A stretch of DNA of 64,000 nucleotides from Paenibacillus radicis (ex Gao et al. 2016) (GTDB lineage Bacteria > Bacillota > Bacilli > Paenibacillales > Paenibacillaceae): the NCBI RefSeq assembly GCF_014641555.1, contig NZ_BMHY01000005.1, positions 126,011 through 190,010 of the forward strand. Direction: 5' to 3'. Shown piece by piece: positions 51,432 through 59,744 of this stretch. A program made the position numbers and the translations under genes. The notes beneath the pieces are model-generated. The model saw only the letters and a program-made list of their open reading frames with translations. It did not search any database and was not told the DNA's origin. Each line of letters starts with the position of its first letter. Positions within the stretch are counted from its first letter, which is position 1.

Positions 51432-51476
51432 TTATACGCTTATACGACAAACACTATAATGATGACAGCGGTTACA
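51432..51476 (+). promoter_or_regulatory. Promoter with overlapping CcpA (cre-like) site
   Basis: TATAAT (51455-51460) has TTATAC 17 bases upstream (51432-51437). Directly after it, TGACAGCGGTTACA (51463-51476) fits the cre consensus TGNNANCGNTNNCA at every fixed position. Binding near the transcription start would repress the sugar-uptake operon when preferred sugars are present. Confidence 0.75.
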
Positions 51477-51512
51477 AAGTAACTGTAAGCGTATAAAAGG
51501 GAGGATAAAGAT

Positions 51513-52904
51513 ATGAAACGCTTTTTAGCTGCAACCACTGCAATTATCTTGTTAACCTCGGTTCTCGCTGCGTGCAGCGGAAACACAAACTCTCCTAAAA
51601 ACGGAGCAACAAACCAGCCAGGCAGCAGTTCTGAGCCTGCGGCGACCGACAAACCCAAAGAAAAGGTCACCATCAACCTCTGGAGCTTCACCGATGAAAT
51701 TCCGAACATGACCACCAAGTATCTTCAAGCCCATCCGGATGCGAATGTCGAGTTTAAGACGACCGTTATCGCAACGACAGATGGCGCTTATCAGCCGGCT
51801 CTTGACCAGGCGCTTGCGAGCGGCGGCAAGGATGCACCGGATATTTATGCGGCGGAAGCCGCTTTTGTCCTCAAGTACACACAAGGAGATGCAGCCGACT
51901 ACGCGGCCAACTATGCGGATCTTGGTCTTGATGATCAAATGGTGAAGGACGCCGGTATCGCCCAATATTCCGTTGATATTGGCAGCAAGGATGGCCAGCT
52001 TAAAGGTCTTGCTTATCAAGCGACTGGCGGCGCATTTATCTATCGCCGTTCGATTGCGAAAGAAGTCTTTGGTACGGATGATTCCGCAGCCATTAAGAAC
52101 GAAGTAGGTCCTGGCTGGGATAAGTTTTTCGATGCGGCGGCCAAGCTGAAGGCTAAGGGCTATGGCATCGTTTCCGGCGACGGCGACATCTGGCACCCGA
52201 TTGAGAATAGCTCCGACGCGGGCTGGATTGTCGACGGCAAGCTTAATGTGGATCCGAAGCGCGAGCAGTTCCTCGATCTTTCCAAGAAGCTGAAAGACAA
52301 CGGCTATCATAATGATACGCAAGACTGGACAGAAGCTTGGTACGCCGATATGTCTGGTACCGGCAAACAACCGATCTTCGGCTTCTTCGGTCCAGCTTGG
52401 CTCATTAACTACGTCATGAACGGTCAAGTAAAAGATACGAATGGCGATTGGGCAGTTACGGAACCGCCAACTGGCTTCTTCTGGGGCGGCACATGGCTGC
52501 TGGCGAACAAGGACGCGGCTAAAAACGATGCGAAAAAAGCAGCGGTTGCCGATTTCATCAAGTGGATCACACTGGATACTTCCGAGACAGGCCTCCAATA
52601 TTACTGGGCAAACGGCACGATGAAAGATGGCGAGCAAGGCACGAAGGACAGCGTGGCATCGTCTGTCGTTATGTCCAAATCTAATGGCGAAGTTGCACTG
52701 CTGGGCGGACAAAATATGTTTGATGTGTTTGTTCCGGCCAATGCCAACGCTTCAGGCAAAAACCTTACTCAGTATGATGAGTCGATCAATATTTTGTGGC
52801 GCGGACAAGTGCGTGAGTACACGGCAGGCAACAAGAGCCGCGAGCAAGCATTAGCGGACTTCAAACAGCAAGTTAAAGATCAACTCGGTATCGATAGCAA
52901 ATAA
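51513..52904 (+). CDS. Sugar ABC transporter substrate-binding lipoprotein
   Basis: 463 residues. The lipoprotein signal ends at V-L-A-A-C (Cys21). The mature chain follows the family-1 solute-binding pattern (MalE-like): I-N-L-W-S-F-T-D-E-I-P, D-A-P-D-I-Y-A-A-E, and late W-A-V-T-E-P-P..F-F-W-G-G-T-W and a C-terminal L-W-R-G-Q-V-R-E-Y. GGGAGG precedes ATG 51513. It is the first gene after the cre-controlled promoter and is separated from the permeases by strong hairpins, consistent with higher expression of the binding protein. The ligand is likely an oligosaccharide, arabinan- or xylan-derived if it serves the GH43. Confidence 0.9.
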   Translation: MKRFLAATTAIILLTSVLAACSGNTNSPKNGATNQPGSSSEPAATDKPKEKVTINLWSFTDEIPNMTTKYLQAHPDANVEFKTTVIATTDGAYQPALDQALASGGKDAPDIYAAEAAFVLKYTQGDAADYAANYADLGLDDQMVKDAGIAQYSVDIGSKDGQLKGLAYQATGGAFIYRRSIAKEVFGTDDSAAIKNEVGPGWDKFFDAAAKLKAKGYGIVSGDGDIWHPIENSSDAGWIVDGKLNVDPKREQFLDLSKKLKDNGYHNDTQDWTEAWYADMSGTGKQPIFGFFGPAWLINYVMNGQVKDTNGDWAVTEPPTGFFWGGTWLLANKDAAKNDAKKAAVADFIKWITLDTSETGLQYYWANGTMKDGEQGTKDSVASSVVMSKSNGEVALLGGQNMFDVFVPANANASGKNLTQYDESINILWRGQVREYTAGNKSREQALADFKQQVKDQLGIDSK

Positions 52905-52914
52905 TACGGCGCCA

Positions 52915-52980
52915 AAGGGGCGGGATTACCGCCCCCAGGCTGTCGAGAAATTGCTCTGGGGGCGGTTTACCGCCCCTTAT
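52915..52980 (+). promoter_or_regulatory. GC-rich intercistronic hairpins
   Basis: GGGGCGG-GATT-A-CCGCCCC (52917-52935) and GGGGCGG-TTTA-CCGCCCC (52959-52976) are two hairpins whose arms can also pair with each other (ACCGCCCCCAG with CTGGGGGCGGT). They lie between the binding-protein and permease genes and could act as a partial terminator or mRNA stabiliser that favours the first gene. Confidence 0.75.
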
Positions 52981-53002
52981 ATTAATTGATGGGGTGGGGG
53001 CC

Positions 53003-53971
53003 ATGCGTCACAAGGGCGTGAACTATTCGAAATACGGCTATTTATTTAGTCTGCCATTTGTACTTGCGTTTCTCGTTTTCTCGTTATATCCGACTTTGTA
53101 TACTGCGGTCATCGGGTTCACTGATATGAAAGGATTAATCCCGAAGCCGATTCATATTCTCGACAATCCATTCCAGAACTTTATCGATATTCTATTCCAC
53201 AATGTCTCGTTCCGAAAATCGCTAATCAATACCGGAATTATCTGGATTGCCAACTTCGTCCCTCAGATCTTGCTAGCTCTTTTACTTACGGCGTGGTTCA
53301 CGAATCGCCGTACCAAAGTACGGGGTCAAGGCACGTTTAAAGTTTTGCTCTATATGCCGAATATTATCACGGCGAGTACGATCGCTGTACTTTTCAACTC
53401 TTTGTTCGCATACCCAATGGGTCCTGTAAACAGTTTGTTCGAGATGCTGGGCTGGACGGATTCCGCCGTCTTCTTCCTGCAGGATAAGACGACTGCACGA
53501 GGCATCGTAGCATTTATCCAATTCTGGATGTGGTACGGCAACACGATGATTATTTTGATCGCTGGCGTTATGGGCATTAATCCGGCATTATTCGAGGCAG
53601 CGGCGATGGATGGAGCCAGCGGGTTCCAAACCTTTTTCCGTGTTACACTGCCAAGTCTGAAAACGATTATGCTCTATACGCTAATCACCTCGATGATCGG
53701 CGGCTTGCAGATGTTCGATATCCCGCAGATGTTCCTTGCCGGAGGACCGGATGATTCTACACTTACCACCTCGGTGTTTATTTACGGCCAGGCCTTCAAG
53801 GGCAGCTATATGTATAACACTGCAGCGGCAGCGAGCATGATTATGTTCGTCATTGCGGGCATCCTGTCGGGACTGCTGTTCTACTTCATGCGTGACCGCG
53901 ACGCAGCAAGACTCAAGAAAGTGCAAAAGAAGATGAATAAAGCTGCACAAGCAGCGGCAAGGGGGATGTGA
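53003..53971 (+). CDS. Sugar ABC transporter permease (MalF-like)
   Basis: 322 residues from ATG 53003 (GGGGTGG upstream), with six transmembrane helices. The EAA loop near the C-terminal third reads E-A-A-A-M-D-G-A-S-G-F-Q-T-F-F-R-V-T-L-P, the ATPase contact motif of CUT1 permeases. The early Y-G-Y-L-F-S-L-P-F is typical of LplB/MalF relatives. It pairs with the permease three bases downstream. No ATPase gene is adjacent, so a shared MsmX-type ATPase is expected. Confidence 0.92.
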   Translation: MRHKGVNYSKYGYLFSLPFVLAFLVFSLYPTLYTAVIGFTDMKGLIPKPIHILDNPFQNFIDILFHNVSFRKSLINTGIIWIANFVPQILLALLLTAWFTNRRTKVRGQGTFKVLLYMPNIITASTIAVLFNSLFAYPMGPVNSLFEMLGWTDSAVFFLQDKTTARGIVAFIQFWMWYGNTMIILIAGVMGINPALFEAAAMDGASGFQTFFRVTLPSLKTIMLYTLITSMIGGLQMFDIPQMFLAGGPDDSTLTTSVFIYGQAFKGSYMYNTAAAASMIMFVIAGILSGLLFYFMRDRDAARLKKVQKKMNKAAQAAARGM

Positions 53972-53974
53972 GTC

Positions 53975-54829
53975 ATGGCCAAAATCCGCAAAGACACTGT
54001 AGTCGCTCTTAACATCAATAAAACGATCATCTATATCGTCTGCATCGCCCTGTCGCTGCTCAGCATCCTGCCGTTCTGGATTATGTTCGTCAATGCGACG
54101 CGCTCAACACCAGAAATTCAAAGCGGTCTGTCACTATTGCCTTCAATACACATGATGACCAACCTGGATGTGCTGCTGAGCAAGAGCTTTGATCCGCTTA
54201 AGGGCTTTTTTAACTCGCTTATCATTTCAGGCTTCTCGACACTTTGCGCAGTCTACTTCTCATCTCTTACGGCCTATGCGCTTGTCGTATACAACTGGAA
54301 GATGCGCCAGCCCTTCTTCACATTCATCATGTGTGTCATGATGATTCCGGCACAGGCGAGTGCGATCGGCTTTTACCAGTTCATGTATCAGCTGCACTGG
54401 ACGAACAACTTTTTACCGTTGATTCTGCCTTCTATTGCGGCTCCGGCGATTGTGTTCTTCATGCGCCAATACTTGCTTGCAACGCTGTCGATTGAAATGG
54501 TGGAGGCAGCACGGATTGACGGATCAGGTGAATTTTATACGTTTAACCGGATTGTCATGCCGATCATGGTGCCAGCCATCGCGACACAAGCGATCTTTGC
54601 CTTTGTTGCCAGCTGGAACAACCTGTTCCTGCCATTAATTCTGCTTACGCAGAAGGATAAGTACACGCTGCCGATCATGGTGAGCTTGCTTAAAGGTGAT
54701 ATTTATAAGACGGAGTTCGGCTCAATCTACATGGGACTCTCACTGACGGTGCTGCCGTTGTTTGTGATATACTTTCTGCTGTCGAGGTATATTATCGCGG
54801 GCGTGGCCCTTGGCGGAGTCAAGGAGTAA
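53975..54829 (+). CDS. Sugar ABC transporter permease (MalG-like)
   Basis: 284 residues with six helices. The EAA motif is V-E-A-A-R-I-D-G-S-G-E-F-Y-T-F-N-R-I-V-M-P. The N-terminus L-S-I-L-P-F-W-I-M-F-V-N-A-T-R matches CUT1 MalG-type permeases. ATG 53975 is preceded by AAGGGGG. It forms the membrane channel with the permease at 53003-53971. The next gene is a second binding protein. Confidence 0.92.
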   Translation: MAKIRKDTVVALNINKTIIYIVCIALSLLSILPFWIMFVNATRSTPEIQSGLSLLPSIHMMTNLDVLLSKSFDPLKGFFNSLIISGFSTLCAVYFSSLTAYALVVYNWKMRQPFFTFIMCVMMIPAQASAIGFYQFMYQLHWTNNFLPLILPSIAAPAIVFFMRQYLLATLSIEMVEAARIDGSGEFYTFNRIVMPIMVPAIATQAIFAFVASWNNLFLPLILLTQKDKYTLPIMVSLLKGDIYKTEFGSIYMGLSLTVLPLFVIYFLLSRYIIAGVALGGVKE

Positions 54830-54897
54830 GAGCAGCATTCCGCTCAAAGTATGTCCGTCCTGTTGAATTGTCATGATGATTGGTGGAGGATACGAGC

Positions 54898-56217
54898 GTG
54901 CACATAAAAAATCGAGCGTTATTGGCACTTATAGTTGTCCTGGCTCTTGCTGCTATTTCCGGTTGCGGCAGAGGCTCGCACGACAATAATCGTACTCCGG
55001 ATGCCATATCAGGTGAAAAAGTGACAATCAACATGATGCATCTGTTTCCGGAAGCGGGTGCACTGGGTCAACACCAGATTGTGAACAAAATCATAGACGA
55101 GTATCAGGCAGATCATCCTAACATCATCATTAAGCAAGAAGTGCTTGAGAATGAGCGCTATAAAGCCAGAATGAAAGTGCTCTCTGCGGTTAACGATCTG
55201 CCGGATGTCGGCATGACATGGGCTGCCGGCTATCTTCAGCCCTTCGTGGAAGGCGGACTATTCACACCGCTTGATGAACTGCTGCAGAGTGAATTGCAAG
55301 GCTCATTCGTCGCCGGTACTACAGAAGCGTATGCCATTGATGGCAAGACGTATGCACTTCCGCTGGAGTTCAATATCGCTCCGGTATATTATAATAAGAA
55401 AATTTTTGCGCAGTATGGTTTGCAGATTCCAACGACCTATGATGAGTTTCTGCAAGTTGTGAAGACTCTTGCCGAGAGAAGCGTGGTGCCCATCGCACTC
55501 GGCAACAAGGATCGCTGGACGGGTTCCCTCTGGTACATGTACCTGGCTGATCGGGTAGCGGGTACGGAGACGCTTGCGAACGCGATTAAGGGCACAGCTT
55601 CCTTCTCGAATTCGGGGCTAGTTGAAGCGGCGAAGCGTGTTCAGGACCTTGTGGATATGAATGCCTTTAACAAAGGCTTTAACGGTCTGTCGAATGACGA
55701 GGTTAAAGCGGAATTTATGAACGGCGAGGCTGCCATGTATCTGATGGGGACATGGGAGCTTCCGAACTACACAACCAATCAGGACATTCCGCAGCCATTC
55801 CGCGATAGCATCGGATTCTTCAAATTTCCGGTCGTTGGTGAAGGGAAGAGTGATATCGATAGCTGGGTAGGCGGTCCTGGCGTGGGTTTGTTCGTTGCTG
55901 AGAATTCTCCAGTGAAGGCAGAAGCGAAAAAATTTGTGGAGTACTTCGTGAAGCGTTGGGGAGAAGAATCGGTCACGGGGGCTGGCGTTATTCCGGCTAC
56001 GAAGGTGGATACGTCGAAAATCCAGCTTCCACAGCTCTATATTGACCTGCTCAACGAGGTGAACAAAGCTACAAACATTACGCTGTTTACCGATGTGCAG
56101 ATGGCATCCGGCGCGGCCGAGGTTCACTTGAATCAAATTCAGGCTTTGTTCGGCAAAGAAATTACGCCGGCTGAGTTTGCTAAAGCCCATGATGCGGCCA
56201 TCAAGACGGGGAAATAA
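54898..56217 (+). CDS. Second sugar ABC substrate-binding lipoprotein
   Basis: 439 residues from GTG 54898 with GGTGGAGG upstream. Lipobox A-I-S-G-C near residue 22. The mature chain is of the family-1 binding-protein type: I-N-M-M-H-L-F-P-E, Y-Q-A-D-H-P-N-I-I-I, L-P-D-V-G-M-T-W and a middle A-L-P-L-E-F-N-I-A-P-V-Y-Y-N-K. It differs strongly from the binding protein at 51513-52904 and follows the permeases, so the operon has two different receptors for one channel pair. It may bind a different sugar or serve as sensor for the YesM-like kinase; both ideas are inference. Confidence 0.9.
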   Translation: MHIKNRALLALIVVLALAAISGCGRGSHDNNRTPDAISGEKVTINMMHLFPEAGALGQHQIVNKIIDEYQADHPNIIIKQEVLENERYKARMKVLSAVNDLPDVGMTWAAGYLQPFVEGGLFTPLDELLQSELQGSFVAGTTEAYAIDGKTYALPLEFNIAPVYYNKKIFAQYGLQIPTTYDEFLQVVKTLAERSVVPIALGNKDRWTGSLWYMYLADRVAGTETLANAIKGTASFSNSGLVEAAKRVQDLVDMNAFNKGFNGLSNDEVKAEFMNGEAAMYLMGTWELPNYTTNQDIPQPFRDSIGFFKFPVVGEGKSDIDSWVGGPGVGLFVAENSPVKAEAKKFVEYFVKRWGEESVTGAGVIPATKVDTSKIQLPQLYIDLLNEVNKATNITLFTDVQMASGAAEVHLNQIQALFGKEITPAEFAKAHDAAIKTGK

Positions 56218-56296
56218 AGCGAGTTATCGTCTACACACGTTGGACACAGGTGACCTTTATAATTGGCTTATAACAAACCGATGGAGGTCATACATC

Positions 56297-56770
56297 ATGA
56301 GAAAAAGCTTATTTCTATTCAGCTTCATTATTGCCGTAACAGCGTTGAGCGGTCAGGTGGTGGCAGCTTCCAATACAGTAGCAGCGAGTAAGGCAAGTCC
56401 GGCTCCAACGGCCGCAGCCGTAAAACAAAACAATCCTTATGAGGTTGCCGGTATCGATAATGCTGCGGCTTTCTCTACATTTTTCAGCAAGCTGCAGAAG
56501 GAAGTAAAAGCGAAAAATAAAGAGGCTGTCGCTGGTTTGGTATCCTACCCGCTGCGTGTGAATAGCGGAGGGAAAAGTATTGAAATCAAAAATAAAAAGC
56601 AATTTATCGCGAAATACAACCAAATCATCACCGATAAAGTGAAGAAAAAACTGCTTGCTCAGAAGGAAGCTGACCTGTTCGTCAATTGGAAAGGCGTTAT
56701 GGTTGGCGATGGAGAAGTATGGATCGGTCAGTTTGGGAAAAAGATTGCGGTTTTTGCAATAAATAAGTAA
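56297..56770 (+). CDS. Secreted small protein, NTF2-like
   Basis: 157 residues from ATG 56297 with GGAGG upstream; the frame is open further up but without a start signal. A Sec signal peptide ends near Q-V-V-A-A, followed by an Ala/Pro-rich linker. The rest (about 50-157) has a helix F-S-K-L-Q-K-E-V-K, S-Y-P-L-R-V and a late beta pair G-E-V-W-I-G, which suggests an NTF2-like cone fold. No function is known. A terminator follows directly. Confidence 0.7.
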   Translation: MRKSLFLFSFIIAVTALSGQVVAASNTVAASKASPAPTAAAVKQNNPYEVAGIDNAAAFSTFFSKLQKEVKAKNKEAVAGLVSYPLRVNSGGKSIEIKNKKQFIAKYNQIITDKVKKKLLAQKEADLFVNWKGVMVGDGEVWIGQFGKKIAVFAINK

Positions 56771-56775
56771 GATGG

Positions 56776-56800
56776 TAGCGGCCCTTATCGGCCGCTTTTT
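56776..56800 (+). terminator. Rho-independent terminator
   Basis: AGCGGCC and GGCCGCT form a stem followed by TTTTTC, six bases after the stop of the secreted-protein gene. Confidence 0.88.
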
Positions 56801-56838
56801 CTTATTTTGACTAGATTTTAAATAATAGGAGGGGCTTC

Positions 56839-57531
56839 ATGAAAGTGAAAGCAGTCTTTTTTGATTTGTTTGAAACGCTCATTTCGGAATTTGTGAATGG
56901 CAGCCGAAAAGCAGCCCGTTCGACTCTGTTGGAAGAGGCTCTCGGTGTGGATTCGAGCTTATTTCGTACGGAGTGGAACGCTAGACAACAACAAAGAATG
57001 GATGGCACCTACTCCGATTTTCCTTCCGTTATAGCAGAGATCTTAAAGGTTTTGGATCATCCCGTTGATAATGACATTATTGAAGCCTTACATAGAGAGC
57101 GAATAGCTGAGAAAGCGATAGTTTTCAGCAGCCTGGATCAGCGAATTCTTCGTATGCTTGAACAAGTACAAGAGCTGGGCATCAAAATTTGTTTAATAAG
57201 TAATTGTACGCAAGAGGAAGTCACGGCATGGCATTCTTCCGAATTGGCGGCCTGCTTTGACGCTGCATTGTTTTCTTATCAGGTTAAAGCAGCAAAACCA
57301 AATCCAGAAATTTATCAGCTCGCTTGTGAAAAAATGGGGGTCTCCCCGGCCGAATCTCTATTTGTTGGAGACGGCGGATCGAATGAGCTCGAGGGTGCGG
57401 CCAAAGTTGGAATGACGGCTTATCAAGCCACATGGTTTGTTCCCCCTTACATAAGTGAAAGAATTAAAGGTTATCCCAAGTTAGCTGAACCATTGGAGCT
57501 GCTTGAACAGATAAGATTGTGTAATACTTAA
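56839..57531 (+). CDS. HAD-family hydrolase
   Basis: 230 residues with all four HAD motifs: V-F-F-D-L-F-E-T-L-I (nucleophile Asp), I-S-N-C, the lysine in A-K-P-N-P-E-I-Y, and F-V-G-D-G-G-S-N-E. The cap and size place it with the haloacid dehalogenase/phosphatase subfamily I (YjjG/PPase-like). AGGAGGGG precedes ATG 56839. It is monocistronic with its own terminator. The substrate is not predictable; a sugar phosphate or nucleotide is likely. Confidence 0.9.
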   Translation: MKVKAVFFDLFETLISEFVNGSRKAARSTLLEEALGVDSSLFRTEWNARQQQRMDGTYSDFPSVIAEILKVLDHPVDNDIIEALHRERIAEKAIVFSSLDQRILRMLEQVQELGIKICLISNCTQEEVTAWHSSELAACFDAALFSYQVKAAKPNPEIYQLACEKMGVSPAESLFVGDGGSNELEGAAKVGMTAYQATWFVPPYISERIKGYPKLAEPLELLEQIRLCNT

Positions 57532-57545
57532 CCAAGTTCTACCTT

Positions 57546-57583
57546 AAGAAGCCGCTCCATTGCTAGGAGCGGCTTCTTTTTTT
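57546..57583 (+). terminator. Rho-independent terminator
   Basis: AAGAAGCCGCTCC pairs with GGAGCGGCTTCTT around a short loop, followed by TTTTT. It closes the HAD hydrolase gene. Confidence 0.93.
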
Positions 57584-57790
57584 ATGTAATTGTACTTGTA
57601 TAACTGCAAAACGGAACAGTGATGTGCCAGTTGATCTGTAGTACCCAAAATATAATCCCTAAAAAAGCCATGAATACATAATAGTCTATAAAAAAATTCA
57701 ACATAAGTCTATTACTTTTTTGGCATAGATTGTATGTTAGTTAAGCGGCCGCGGCATAACTTATTAAGATAAGGATGGGAGAGACTCTAC

Positions 57791-58267
57791 ATGATTACCC
57801 TCAGAAAAATTACGCTGGAAAACCGGCGTGAAATATTTAATCTGGAAGTTTCTGAAGATCAAAGGCGTTTTGTTGCGTCAAATCTATCAAGTGTAGCTTC
57901 GTGCTATGTCCTTGCAACCAATGGGGGACATCCCTATCCATTTGCTATTTACGCGGATGAGCAGCCGGTCGGCTTTGTTATGATTACTTATAAAATTACG
58001 GGATATGATCTTCCGACAATGGCAGACGACAGCTATTGTATTCTGAGGCTGATGATTGACCAGCGATATCAGAACAAGGGATATGGCCGGGAAGCGATGC
58101 AAAAAATCGTGGAATTTGTCCGCACCTTGCCGGCAGGTCCTGCTCAATACTGTTGGATTTCTTATGGAGTTGATAACGTGACCGCGAGAAAGCTTTATGA
58201 AAGCTGTGGCTTCCTTGAAAACGGCGAAATCGTCCATGGTGAGCAAATTGCCGTAATGAAGCTCTAA
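57791..58267 (+). CDS. GNAT acetyltransferase (diamine/spermidine-type)
   Basis: 158 residues. The central strand is I-L-R-L-M-I-D and the acetyl-CoA loop Q-N-K-G-Y-G-R-E-A-M, followed by V-T-A-R-K-L-Y-E-S-C-G-F. The start I-T-L-R-K-I-T-L-E-N and the layout resemble BltD/PaiA/SpeG-like polyamine acetyltransferases. GGGAGAG precedes ATG 57791. The second palindrome cluster follows downstream. Polyamine acetylation would fit the polyamine genes at 31-33 kb, but the specificity is uncertain. Confidence 0.82.
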   Translation: MITLRKITLENRREIFNLEVSEDQRRFVASNLSSVASCYVLATNGGHPYPFAIYADEQPVGFVMITYKITGYDLPTMADDSYCILRLMIDQRYQNKGYGREAMQKIVEFVRTLPAGPAQYCWISYGVDNVTARKLYESCGFLENGEIVHGEQIAVMKL

Positions 58268-58323
58268 ATTGCTCCAAGGGATATCGGCTCCTCACTTCTG
58301 CGTTCTGTTTGATCTTCGAAACA

Positions 58324-58505
58324 AAATGTAAAAGTACATTTTGTTGAGCCTCAAATGACCTAAAACAGTGCTCAAAATGCAAAAGTGCATTTAAAATTAC
58401 TCCATTTCGCTCTATTGAGGCTTATTAAGCCAATCAAACTGCATATTTGCATTTTGATGCGGATAATCGTCGATATTACGGCTGCCAACATGCACATTTA
58501 CATTT
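58324..58505. repeat. Array of four 18-bp palindromes, second cluster
   Basis: Copies at 58324-58341, 58375-58392, 58437-58454 and 58488-58505 share the AAATGYA-N4-TRCATTT pattern of the first cluster (third copy AACTGCA, fourth ACATGCA on the left arm). Spacing is 51, 62 and 51 bases, almost identical to 50, 62, 51 in the first cluster. The first copy extends to a perfect 10-bp stem (ACAAAATGTA with TACATTTTGT). The order of arm variants is also similar, the last copy beginning ACATGCA in both. Sequence between copies is not conserved. Confidence 0.8.
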
Positions 58506-58739
58506 TGATCAGCAGCAGTCTGCAGCAAACTACTTCAAAGTGTGAAGGAAAGCTATATGATGGTTAGAAGATGGTAATTAATTGAGGGTGGGAGGAGCGG
58601 AGCGTTTTGAGTTTAGGATGCCTTTTTGCAGGTTCTATCCGTGATTCGGCGTGAAGGCGATGAAGTTCATGGAATCAAGAATGGCAGACTGAACCAAAAT
58701 GCGCAGCGAATCCTTGTCACGTAAGTCCCTGTCCAGCCT
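58506..58739. other. Gap between palindrome cluster and AraC gene
   Basis: No convincing gene or strong hairpin is seen in this 234-base stretch. GTGGGAGGAGCGGAGCG near 58590 resembles a ribosome binding site but is not followed by a useful open frame. Confidence 0.4.
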
Positions 58740-58761
58740 AAGCGGCCTCTATTGGCCGCTT
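58740..58761 (-). terminator. Hairpin overlapping the AraC stop codon
   Basis: AAGCGGCC and GGCCGCTT form an 8-bp stem around the minus-strand stop codon of the AraC gene. There is no T-tract, so it is a weak terminator candidate. Confidence 0.45.
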
Positions 58762-59621
58762 CTATATTTTCCAGGCGATACGCCGTAGATCTTCGTGAAC
58801 ACTCTTGTAAAATAATGCACGCTCCCGTAGCCGGCCCGTTCCGCAATTTCTGAGAAGCCAAGATCAGTGTGCCGGATCAGATGAACGGCGCGCTTCATTT
58901 TTTCCCGTTGAATGTAGTCTTGGCAGCTGACTTGCAAATTCTCATGAAATAAACGCGATAGGCTGCGGACCGACAGATGCATATACCGGGCGACATCCTT
59001 GACGGACAAATCTGCTGACAGGTTGTCGCGGATATACAAGACGGCGCTGCGCATGGAATGATGCGACAGTTTGCGAGGGGGCAGTGTCCGTTCTTCCTCG
59101 TTCTCCTCTGAGAAGGCACTGCACAAGGAGAGCAGAAGCGATTGTGCGGTGCTATTCAGCAGCGAATCGGACAGTGAATCGTTTTGCCGGGTTTGTCCGA
59201 TGAGAGCTCGCCAGATCAACGCGGCCGGCGTCTCCCCGATTCCGTACCGGATACAATTCGAAGAATCCAACAGCAAGCGGTAACTCGCAACGACCTCGGG
59301 AGCCGAATTTGCCTCGTCAATCTCAAACGCCACGTACGATAAATCAAGGCCGTTTTCGCTGCGAATTTGGTGGAGGATACCCGGCTTGGACAGGAATAGC
59401 GTATCCTTGCGGAGCGGATATTCAGTATCGTGATCCTGATAGATGCCCTCGCCGTCCCTCACGTAACATGCTTCGTAGAAGGAGTGTTTGTGAAGAGGGT
59501 TGTCGTAATGACTTGGATTGATGCCCCAATATTGAACCTGAAAAGAGAGCTGGCTGCCTGCCAGAGACTCTGCTGCGATATTTAACCAGTTTTCCCGATC
59601 CCTGCTCTCATGTGCATTCAT
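58749..59621 (-). CDS. AraC-family transcriptional regulator with cupin sensor
   Basis: 290 residues from ATG 59621, with GGAGG seven bases upstream; the longer open frame to 59921 overlaps the divergent gene and lacks a ribosome binding site. Residues 30-110 form a cupin-like ligand domain (H-K-H-S-F-Y-E-A-C-Y..G-E-G-I-Y). About 190-288 are the AraC domain, with S-V-K-D-V-A-R-Y-M-H-L-S-V-R-S-L-S-R-L-F and F-S-E-I-A-E-R-A-G-Y-G-S-V-H-Y-F-T-R-V-F. It is divergent from the phytanoyl-CoA-dioxygenase-like gene and probably controls it. Confidence 0.9.
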   Translation of the reverse strand: MNAHESRDRENWLNIAAESLAGSQLSFQVQYWGINPSHYDNPLHKHSFYEACYVRDGEGIYQDHDTEYPLRKDTLFLSKPGILHQIRSENGLDLSYVAFEIDEANSAPEVVASYRLLLDSSNCIRYGIGETPAALIWRALIGQTRQNDSLSDSLLNSTAQSLLLSLCSAFSEENEEERTLPPRKLSHHSMRSAVLYIRDNLSADLSVKDVARYMHLSVRSLSRLFHENLQVSCQDYIQREKMKRAVHLIRHTDLGFSEIAERAGYGSVHYFTRVFTKIYGVSPGKYRSGQ

Positions 59622-59744
59622 CCATTTGCCTCCTCTGTCCAAAAAGTACAAAAAGCTGTCCGATCCCGTCAAATACGCCGATACCGATTTCATTTTACAA
59701 TAACATCGAAAGTACTTGATCACAAGATTGAAGGAGCTGATCCG

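Noticed and set aside
58385..58567. A 60-codon plus-strand frame across the second palindrome cluster.
   Set aside because: It runs through the repeats, has no ribosome binding site and is explained by the repeat sequence.
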